This document shows, piece after piece, positions 57,459 through 64,000 of a stretch of DNA of 64,000 nt. Both the position numbers and the translations under genes were made by a program. This DNA is from Osedax symbiont Rs1 (lineage in GTDB: Bacteria; Pseudomonadota; Gammaproteobacteria; Pseudomonadales; Balneatricaceae): the NCBI GenBank assembly GCA_000416275.1, contig ASZJ01000089.1, positions 1-64,000 on the forward strand, in the 5' to 3' direction. Position 1 is the first letter of the stretch; the number at the start of each line of letters is the position of its first letter. The notes under the pieces were generated by a model. That model was not told where the DNA came from and did no database searches. It saw nothing but the letters and a program-made list of their open reading frames with translations.

Positions 57459-58523
57459 GTGCAAAATCTGAAAATTGTTGTTTTTGGCAGAGGCAATGGC
57501 GAGTCGATACTCGTTGAACTAGAAAATAATACCTGGATGGTTATTGATTGTTTCAACACTCCAGGTACAAAAGAACCTGCCGCTTTAACCTATCTTAAAA
57601 ATCTAGGATTCAACCCCCTCGAAGTTTTGATTAAAATAGTAATCACTCATTTTCATTCAGATCATATTCAAGGAATGCTTAATTTAATAAAACAAGCTTC
57701 TCCTGACGCTGATATTTATATGCCTGAAGCCTTGACCACCACAGAAGCTTTTAAATATTACTCTGAATTAGATATTCTTCATGGATACGATGATATTTCT
57801 GGTGTCGGCGAACTATGTAAAATTGTTAGATATTTAGATAGCAAAAAGCGTGAAGCCATTCGAATAAAACAAGACTCAACTATTTTTAATGGTCTTACTT
57901 ATCAAATATCAGCTCTGTCACCTTCTCATAAAGATTGTAATGACGCTAGAAATTCATTTATTTCTGATATTACTTCTATAGAAAGTAGGATTCCAGTTAG
58001 CGCAACAAAACCTTCGCACAATCATTTTTGTATTGTGTTAAACATATTATCCAAAACTACAAATACTTCAATTTTATTAGGGTCTGACTTAGAAGTATCT
58101 GGCGATTCTGCTAAAGGATGGTCTTCAGCAATAACATCGAATATGGCTCCTCAAAAAAATTCTGTTCAAATTATAAAAATCCCACATCATGGATCAGAAA
58201 ATGGTTACCACAAAAGCACTTGGAACGAATATGTTATTCAAGATGTTATCGCTATATTAACTACTTTTAACTCTTCAAGCTTGCCCAGGCAGGAGCTAAT
58301 CAATAAATATAAATCTCATATGAAACATCTACTTGTAACAACTAAGCCTAAAAAAAATATTACTTCAGGTATACCAAGAGCTGTTTTAAAAATAATGAAG
58401 AAAAAAAATCAATTAGGCACTATTGTTAGCTCTACTCCTTCTACCCAATTTGGCTATATTGAAGCAATACATTCATCAAATCCTCCTTCTTATGAGCTAT
58501 TCCTTGATGCAAGTGTATTGTAA
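57459..58523 (+). CDS. Metallo-beta-lactamase-fold hydrolase of three-gene operon
   Basis: This 354-residue metallohydrolase has the MBL motifs THFHSDHIQG (63-72; H64, H66, D68, H69), the metal-bridging aspartate D210 in LLGSDLE, and HH at 243-244 in IPHHGSENG. The pattern is closest to the ComEC-type hydrolase branch, which acts on nucleic acids or small phosphoesters. A C-terminal extension of about 80 residues follows the MBL core. There is no signal peptide, so it is cytoplasmic. The GTG start at 57459 lies 18 bp after gene B. The substrate is unknown; beta-lactam resistance is not suggested. Confidence 0.85.
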   Translation: MQNLKIVVFGRGNGESILVELENNTWMVIDCFNTPGTKEPAALTYLKNLGFNPLEVLIKIVITHFHSDHIQGMLNLIKQASPDADIYMPEALTTTEAFKYYSELDILHGYDDISGVGELCKIVRYLDSKKREAIRIKQDSTIFNGLTYQISALSPSHKDCNDARNSFISDITSIESRIPVSATKPSHNHFCIVLNILSKTTNTSILLGSDLEVSGDSAKGWSSAITSNMAPQKNSVQIIKIPHHGSENGYHKSTWNEYVIQDVIAILTTFNSSSLPRQELINKYKSHMKHLLVTTKPKKNITSGIPRAVLKIMKKKNQLGTIVSSTPSTQFGYIEAIHSSNPPSYELFLDASVL

Positions 58524-58701
58524 ATATAAAAAAGGACATAGATTAATTTAATATAGACATATAAGGAGCAGAGTTTAATTCACTGATAATTCAATTTAGG
58601 GAATATTTTCTCTGAACGGGGGATTCTATTGTTACTAATACAGGACCGGCATGTATCTTAGCTTAAAATCAGCAGATCTAACTATCATTGATGAGTTATA
58701 C

Positions 58702-58797
58702 ATGAAATTTTCTTCTCTTAATTATTTTTATAAATTAGTCATACCTACTACTGTATCAATATCTTTAATAGTTGTTTTTCTAAGCAACTTTGATTGA
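58702..58797 (+). CDS. Possible small hydrophobic protein, 31 residues
   Basis: An open frame MKFSSLNYFYKLVIPTTVSI then SLIVVFLSNFD has one hydrophobic helix of about 18 residues. It follows the MBL gene by 180 bp. The ribosome binding site is weak (GAG at 10 bases). It may be a small membrane protein, a truncated gene start, or chance. Confidence 0.3.
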   Translation: MKFSSLNYFYKLVIPTTVSISLIVVFLSNFD

Positions 58798-58854
58798 TAC
58801 TGAACCACCGCCCCATTACAGGGCACTCTCCCCACCTTAACTAAACTAGTATCG

Positions 58855-59919
58855 CTAAATTTTGGCTCGACTTAGCAGAATATATCCCAAACATAAGCAC
58901 ACCAGAATCGGCACTAAAACTGCCACCAGCGGCGACAGTCCAGCGACTTCACTGACTTGGCCTAATATATCTTGGATGAATTTAAACACTAGCCCGGTGA
59001 TCACGCCTGCGATTACTCGCTGACCGACTGTGACGCTTCTGAGCGGGCCGAATATAAATAAGATGCCGATCATCACCAGTGCGATCACTGTTAGGGGCTG
59101 GAATATTTTCTTCCAGAAAGCAAAGAAGTAGCTGTCTGCTTGTAAATCTTGTGCGACTAAGTAGTTTGCAAATGACCACAGTTTACTGATCGACAAGTCT
59201 TTGGGTTCAACGACTAAGGCCGCTAGCGAATCGGGGGATAATCCAAATTGCCACTGCTCGGTTGAGCGCTGTGATACTTGGGTACGGTTTTCTAGGAATG
59301 AGGTCATGCTAATGTCGGTTAGCTGCCAGTGATTTTGAGTATAGATCCCTTTTTTGGCAAAGCTTGATGATTTGAGCAGGCCCTCCCGGTCAAATTCAAA
59401 ACGGGTTACGCCCTCTATTTTACCGCCGGGTATCACCGCATTGATGTGGATGTAAGTATTTGCCTCGCGGTGCCAAACGCCGTACTGGGAGTGTAGGGCT
59501 TTGCCGCCGCCCTTGGCCGTCGCTTTTATCGACTGGGCCAGCTGCTCGGTTTTAGGCACGACAAATTCGCCGACCGCCATCGAGATGAACGCCAGTAATA
59601 ATGCCGGTTTTATCACCGCAAAGATTATTCTGAAGGTGGAGATACCCGCCGCTCGCATCACTGTTAATTCACTGTGACTTGCCAACACTCCCAAACCAAT
59701 CAAACAACCGACTAAGCTGCTTAACGGTAAAAATTCATAAAAGCTACCGGGAACCCCCAATAGTAAATGCTGTAAGATGACGCTGGTATTGTAGGCCTGA
59801 GTCGCCTCTTTTGACTCATCCATGTAGGCAAACACGAAATCTAGCCCTAAAATCACCACCAGGACCACGAATATTGCCGACAGCACCTGAACACCCACAT
59901 AACGATCTAGACATTTCAT
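58855..59919 (-). CDS. lptG: LPS export permease LptG
   Basis: LptG is one of two inner-membrane subunits of the LptB2FGC lipopolysaccharide exporter. The 354-residue protein has six helices, opening MKCLDRYVGVQVLSAIFVVL, with LSSLVGCLIGLGVLASHSEL as the coupling-helix region for LptB. The periplasmic beta-jellyroll (about 130-255) is the LPS bridge. It lies 1 base after lptF, so they are co-transcribed. Confidence 0.94.
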   Translation of the reverse strand: MKCLDRYVGVQVLSAIFVVLVVILGLDFVFAYMDESKEATQAYNTSVILQHLLLGVPGSFYEFLPLSSLVGCLIGLGVLASHSELTVMRAAGISTFRIIFAVIKPALLLAFISMAVGEFVVPKTEQLAQSIKATAKGGGKALHSQYGVWHREANTYIHINAVIPGGKIEGVTRFEFDREGLLKSSSFAKKGIYTQNHWQLTDISMTSFLENRTQVSQRSTEQWQFGLSPDSLAALVVEPKDLSISKLWSFANYLVAQDLQADSYFFAFWKKIFQPLTVIALVMIGILFIFGPLRSVTVGQRVIAGVITGLVFKFIQDILGQVSEVAGLSPLVAVLVPILVCLCLGYILLSRAKI

Positions 59920-59920
59920 A

Positions 59921-61027
59921 TTATTTAGCGCCTTTTTTAAAACGGGTAAGACTAGGTAGGCTATTCCATAAATTGCTCCACAGCTGCTCGAAGAAGATCA
60001 AGCTTAAGCCGTATAACAAAAAGGCCAGATGTACGGCCCACATTACAATAACCGGCGCGCCCTCCTCTATTTTATCTCTGGCAGACATCAGTAATGACAA
60101 ATAGAATAAATACAACAGGATACTGGGAATTAATTGCGCATAGCGCCCTTGGCGCGGACTGGTTCTGCTGAGAGGCACTGCCATTAACACCACAATAAAG
60201 GCCAGTAGCGGCAGCGATAGCCGCCAATTTAACTCGGCGATGTAGATATCCTCACGACTGGTAAACAAAAATCCGGTGGTCTTGGCATAGGGCTCTCTGG
60301 TATCTATCACCAGTTTTCTCTCCGGCAGTAAATAGCCGTATTGACGGTACTGCAATTGATCGTAATCGGCGGTGCCTGGAATGCCCGTATACCGATAGCC
60401 TTCTTCCAAGATTAGATAGCGTTTGCCCGCTGCATTGGTGTGGGTAAAGCCTGACTTGGCATAGGTGATTTGTAATTTTCCGGTGCCTTTATCGAGTTCG
60501 GCAATAAATACTTTGTCCATTTTACGGCGATTATCTAAAAACTTGCTGGTGTAGACGGTACGACCTCCAGGGAGCTTTTTAAATCGACCTTCGGTGAGCG
60601 TATCAAACTCGTTTAAGGCATCTTTTTGGGCATAGCTGATTTCTAAATATTTAAACGCCACCGGCGATACGTACAAGCTAATGCTGGCGACTATTAATGC
60701 GCCGCCGATAGCCGGACCCAGAGCAAACAACACTAACTGTCGACCACTGACACCACTTGCCCGCAACACTGACATTTCACTGTCTAGGTATAATTTCCCA
60801 TAGGCCAGTAGCACGCCTAAAAACAAGGCCAAAGGTAAAATCAACATCAACATGCTGGGCAGACGAAAGGCTATTAACTGCATGATGAAGATGAAGTCCA
60901 TTTCGCCGGGATTGGCTCGCGCCAAAGAATTGATTAAACGGCCGCTGACAATAATAGGCACTAATACTAAAGCAACGGCAAATGTACTAAAAAAAATCTC
61001 TTTAGCGAGATAGCGGTAAATAATCAA
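59921..61027 (-). CDS. lptF: LPS export permease LptF
   Basis: LptF partners LptG in the LPS exporter. The protein opens LIIYRYLAKEIFFSTFAVAL, with LANPGE-like ARANPGEMDF and LPLALFLGVLLAYGKLYLDS as typical segments. The size of 368 residues is correct only if translation starts at the TTG at 61027, which has AGGG 9 bases upstream. An ATG at 61141 would add a 38-residue extension not seen in the family, so I reject it. Confidence 0.9.
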   Translation of the reverse strand: MIIYRYLAKEIFFSTFAVALVLVPIIVSGRLINSLARANPGEMDFIFIMQLIAFRLPSMLMLILPLALFLGVLLAYGKLYLDSEMSVLRASGVSGRQLVLFALGPAIGGALIVASISLYVSPVAFKYLEISYAQKDALNEFDTLTEGRFKKLPGGRTVYTSKFLDNRRKMDKVFIAELDKGTGKLQITYAKSGFTHTNAAGKRYLILEEGYRYTGIPGTADYDQLQYRQYGYLLPERKLVIDTREPYAKTTGFLFTSREDIYIAELNWRLSLPLLAFIVVLMAVPLSRTSPRQGRYAQLIPSILLYLFYLSLLMSARDKIEEGAPVIVMWAVHLAFLLYGLSLIFFEQLWSNLWNSLPSLTRFKKGAK

Positions 61028-61568
61028 TGAAGTTTGCCCTGTTGCTACATATTGAAAAGGTTTATAGTACTGCCCTAATGACGGCCAGTGGGGTGAGCCC
61101 CATTTTACACCTAAATCTGAATACATAATGTATGGCTGCATTTAACAACACTTACTGATTCAGATTTGATATTGAACTGACATTAACCCAGTGTAATCGT
61201 TTTATCGAATAATCTTTCTATAAAATACCTGACTCCGTGACTGCATAGCGGATGCCGCGCATAAGAGATTGTTTTACAGCAGTGTGGAAAATTTTAGCTG
61301 TGCCCTTAATAAGGCTCAGTAGCTGTTTTTCAAACTGCGTAAGATCAATAATTTATGCTAGGCGCCTTGCCAGCCACTGATCCAGAAAAATAGTTATCTA
61401 GAGCACAGCGAGTATAAAAGTACTGAAAAAAAGCACTCAAGCTCAGCCATCAACAGTTTTCTGGCAAACGGCACACCTTTGCCAAGAGACTGAATCGATT
61501 TACAGTTAATTTATAAATTATACGGCATTATCTTACAAAGTTTGCCTTAAGTCATTACCGGAGTATAT
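61028..61568. other. Divergent region lptF / pepA with RF1 copy
   Basis: About 540 bp. The RF1 copy 61228-61385 fills the middle. Promoters for lptF and pepA must flank it. ATTTACAGTTAATTTATAAA near 61499 resembles a promoter for pepA, but the spacing is not ideal. Confidence 0.4.
61228..61385 (+). repeat. RF1 dispersed repeat, copy 9
   Basis: Ends CCTGACTCCGTGACTGCAT and GCCAGCCACTGATCCAG, about 158 bp apart. The interior keeps GATTGTTTTACAGCAGTG and TGTTTTTCAAACTGCGTAAG. It lies in the divergent lptF-pepA region. Confidence 0.7.
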
Positions 61569-63074
61569 ATGGATTTCGAAATTATCAGTAGCGACGTAAT
61601 CACGCTTAAAACAGAATGTTTAGTCATCGGCGTTGAAGCCGAGGGAATTTTAACCAACACCGCGCAACTTATTGATAAGGCGAGTGCCGGTTATCTTCAA
61701 GAGATCATTACTGATGGCGACCACCAAGGTAAGTCAGGACACTGTTTGTTACTGCGCAACCTGCCGGGCATCGCCGCTAAACGGGTACTACTGGTCGGTT
61801 TAGGCGCTGCCGACAAGCGTGGCGACAACGCCCAAAAAAGTATTGTCAAAGCGATTATCAGTCACTTGAAAAGCCATAGCATCACAGCGGTAACTATTGC
61901 CCTGGATGATAAAGTCAATCAAGACCTCGATATTTATCGCCAGTTGCGATTCTCTGTACAGACAGCTTGCGCTGAATTTTATCAATACGATGCCACCAAA
62001 AGCACTAAGGCAAAGGCGCCGCTACTCAACAGCATTAGCTTTCTGGTCAGCAATGCGCAAGTCGACGACGCTGAAGCGGGTCTACTCGACGGTACTGCAG
62101 TAGCTAATGGAGTGACTGTCGCCCGTGAGCTAGGCAATTTACCGGGTAATATTTGCACTCCGACATTTTTAAGTAAAGAGGCACTTGAACTCGAGCAAGG
62201 CTACGACAATATCAGCTGTGAGATTTTAGATGAAGCTGCAATGGCCGAGCTGGGAATGCACAGCCTGCTATCTGTTGGTATGGGCAGCGCCGAACCTTCA
62301 CAATTAATTGTGGTGAAATACAGCGGCGGCAACGAAGGCGATCAACCGCATGTTTTAGTCGGCAAAGGGGTTACATTTGATACTGGTGGTATTTCTCTAA
62401 AGCCTGGCGCGGGAATGGATGAAATGAAGTTTGACATGTGCGGTGCCGCCAGTGTGATGGGTACTATGCAGGCGATTGCAGAAATGGAATTACCGATGAA
62501 CGTGATTGGCGTGATTGCCGCTGCAGAAAACATGCCATCCGATAACGCCACTAAACCTGGCGATGTAATCACCACTATGTCTGGTCAAACTGTTGAAGTA
62601 CTGAACACCGATGCTGAGGGCAGATTAGTACTGTGCGATGCATTAACTTACGTCGAGCGTTTCAACCCTAAGACGGTGATTGATATAGCCACTTTAACCG
62701 GTGCTGTAATTGTCGCTCTAGGCCATCAAGCCTCTGCGGTTATGTCAAACAATGACCAGTTAGCACAAGAGCTTATCGAAGCGGGCGAATACGCCGCCGA
62801 TCGCACTTGGCGTCTACCTATTTGGGATGAGTACCAAGATCTGTTAGATTCTAATTTTGCCGACATTGCCAATATCGGTGGCCCATCTGCAGGTTCGATC
62901 ACTGCGGCATGCTTCCTGGCTAGATTCACTAAAAAGTATCACTGGGCACATTTAGATATTGCGGGTATCGCCTGGAATAAAGGCAAGGAAAAGGGCGCCT
63001 CTGGTCGCGCTGTTCCGATCCTGTGTCAGTATTTAATGAATACCGCCGCTGATTTGTTAGCTGAAGCTGAATAA
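61569..63074 (+). CDS. pepA: Leucyl aminopeptidase PepA
   Basis: PepA is a cytoplasmic M17 hexameric aminopeptidase that also acts as a DNA-binding accessory in some bacteria. The 501-residue protein has metal-binding VGKGVTFDTGGISLKPG near residue 265, the signature NTDAEGRLVLCDALTY near 345 and DIATLTGA near 370. The N-terminal macro-like domain is intact. CCGGAG upstream of the ATG at 61569 sets the start. holC follows after 15 bp. Confidence 0.95.
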   Translation: MDFEIISSDVITLKTECLVIGVEAEGILTNTAQLIDKASAGYLQEIITDGDHQGKSGHCLLLRNLPGIAAKRVLLVGLGAADKRGDNAQKSIVKAIISHLKSHSITAVTIALDDKVNQDLDIYRQLRFSVQTACAEFYQYDATKSTKAKAPLLNSISFLVSNAQVDDAEAGLLDGTAVANGVTVARELGNLPGNICTPTFLSKEALELEQGYDNISCEILDEAAMAELGMHSLLSVGMGSAEPSQLIVVKYSGGNEGDQPHVLVGKGVTFDTGGISLKPGAGMDEMKFDMCGAASVMGTMQAIAEMELPMNVIGVIAAAENMPSDNATKPGDVITTMSGQTVEVLNTDAEGRLVLCDALTYVERFNPKTVIDIATLTGAVIVALGHQASAVMSNNDQLAQELIEAGEYAADRTWRLPIWDEYQDLLDSNFADIANIGGPSAGSITAACFLARFTKKYHWAHLDIAGIAWNKGKEKGASGRAVPILCQYLMNTAADLLAEAE

Positions 63075-63089
63075 AGATTTATTTATTCA

Positions 63090-63533
63090 ATGAAAAAAGC
63101 TGACTTTTACATACTTGCCGACAGCGACGAAGACGCTCGTCGGCATTTCTTGTGCAAACTACTGCAACGTATTTTACACGCAAATTATTGTGTTTATATT
63201 TACTGCACAGACCAGTACAGCGCTGAAAAACTCAGCGATTTACTCTGGCAGTTTTCAGCCACCAGCTTTCTCGCCAATAAATTAGTGACCGATAGCCACA
63301 TCGCCCCTATTTCGATTGGCTGGCCTGAAAAACACCAGCCGCCGCACCATGATGTGATTGTTAATTTAAGTGAACAGATACCCAGCGGTGCCGAAGACTT
63401 TACGCGTATTGCCGAGATTGTCATTCAGCAAGAAGCATCACTGAAAGGCAGCCGTGAGCGCTACAAAAAATACCGCGACGCAGGATTTGTCATCAAACAC
63501 AATGATATGCGCAGCAAAACCAACCCAGGTTGA
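63090..63533 (+). CDS. holC: DNA polymerase III chi subunit HolC
   Basis: HolC links the clamp loader to single-strand-binding protein. The 147-residue protein opens MKKADFYILADSDEDARRHF, then KLLQRILHANYCVYIYC, typical of chi. pepA-holC adjacency is widespread in gammaproteobacteria. It ends 3 bases before the converging DUF3047 stop. Confidence 0.93.
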   Translation: MKKADFYILADSDEDARRHFLCKLLQRILHANYCVYIYCTDQYSAEKLSDLLWQFSATSFLANKLVTDSHIAPISIGWPEKHQPPHHDVIVNLSEQIPSGAEDFTRIAEIVIQQEASLKGSRERYKKYRDAGFVIKHNDMRSKTNPG

Positions 63534-63536
63534 GTG

Positions 63537-64000
63537 TTAATTTTCTTCAAAGGAAATATTTTTATACCAACCTGTGGTCTTTTTCAAGCTGTTATCGGTA
63601 TCGGTCATAATAGCCAGCACCTCAATTTGTTCGTATTTGACACCGAACGCCGCAAACAGATCGTCCTGCACATTTCTGCGATGCCGCTGCCAAGTATTGG
63701 CCAATGCCTCGCCGCTGTTTAATGCCAGCATGATGACTTTATCCGTGTATGGATTTTTCCAACTCTCCCCCACTTGCTGATAGTTAGACCAAACATATGC
63801 CAAGGTATGCTTCTGCCAGGGGAATGGGCCCGTCGAGGCCAACACATAGATGCGCACCGCAAAATCATCGCCTTTTTTAGACCTTTCGCTGACGGCACTC
63901 AACACATTGCTAATTTTCCAAGACCAGCTCAGTATTGGGGTTTTATTAAGATCGACAGTTTTTTCCAAAAATAAGCCGGAGGCGCTTTTATCGGAATCGA
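63537..64000 (-). CDS. DUF3047 family protein, 3-prime part only
   Basis: The gene enters from the right edge, so only its last 154 codons are present. Visible segments are ILSWSWKISNVLSAVSERSK and HRRNVQDDLFAAFG. These fit the DUF3047 family, which is usually secreted; the signal peptide would be outside the window. Its function is unknown. In-frame sequence continues upstream of the apparent TTG at 63968, which confirms it is truncated by the window edge. Confidence 0.85.
   Translation of the reverse strand, partial: DSDKSASGLFLEKTVDLNKTPILSWSWKISNVLSAVSERSKKGDDFAVRIYVLASTGPFPWQKHTLAYVWSNYQQVGESWKNPYTDKVIMLALNSGEALANTWQRHRRNVQDDLFAAFGVKYEQIEVLAIMTDTDNSLKKTTGWYKNISFEEN

Noticed and set aside
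57459..58523. Beta-lactamase resistance function
   Set aside because: The motif set and lack of a signal peptide point to a cytoplasmic ComEC-like hydrolase, not a secreted beta-lactamase.

Overview
This is a chromosomal window from a gammaproteobacterium, most likely a marine member of the Pseudomonadales/Cellvibrionales type. That placement is an inference from gene order and gene content: the full System I cytochrome c maturation operon sits beside a FliK-like/FlhB-tail pair, the order clpA-clpS-cspD is present, zipA-ligA are adjacent, lptFG diverges from pepA-holC, and a small lysine-rich DUF2986 protein is encoded. No rRNA, tRNA or CRISPR array was seen.

Layout. 1-8 kb holds mnmC, a CBS-domain protein, and a minus-strand run zipA-ligA-yheU. 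8-15.2 kb is the complete ccmABCDEFGHI cluster on the minus strand, including a 59-residue ccmD that is easily missed. 15.7-18.6 kb is a FliK-like protein overlapping a free-standing FlhB C-terminal domain. 18.7-28.7 kb is housekeeping: crcB, rarA-lolA-ftsK, clpA-clpS, cspD and a LoiP-like lipoprotein protease. 28.7-32.4 kb is gene-poor, with two orphan hypothetical genes, an HDOD gene and many dispersed repeats. 32.5-39.8 kb carries small metabolic genes: chorismate mutase, two GSTs, PPOX and flavin-reductase-like flavoproteins, an isoprenylcysteine methyltransferase-like protein, a short-chain dehydrogenase with an altered active site, and a LysR regulator. 40.3-48 kb is a nucleoside uptake and salvage operon: a BMP binding protein, a double ATPase, two permeases, a ribokinase-family kinase, a nucleoside hydrolase and, at the end, a 2-oxoglutarate/Fe(II) oxygenase. 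48.6-58.8 kb is an accessory stretch: a Sel1 protein, an RDD protein, a broken DJ-1/PfpI gene, a MocR regulator with a LysE exporter, a Fic protein, an orphan HigA with a truncated HigB, and a three-gene operon of two unrecognised proteins plus a metallo-beta-lactamase-fold hydrolase. 58.9-64 kb returns to the core with lptG-lptF, pepA-holC and a partial DUF3047 gene.

Three families of dispersed intergenic repeat run through the window. RF1 is about 125-210 bp with inverted ends near CCTGAATCAGTGACTTC and has at least nine full or partial copies. RF2 is MITE-like with ends AGACCTCTGCATAAC and has four copies. RF3 is a direct repeat of about 150 bp flanking the lysE-fic-higA segment. The best candidates for something undescribed are the AT-rich three-gene operon at 56144-58523, the oxygenase inside the nucleoside operon, and the shared ATTGT-ACAAT operators that link the MocR gene to the lysE promoter.
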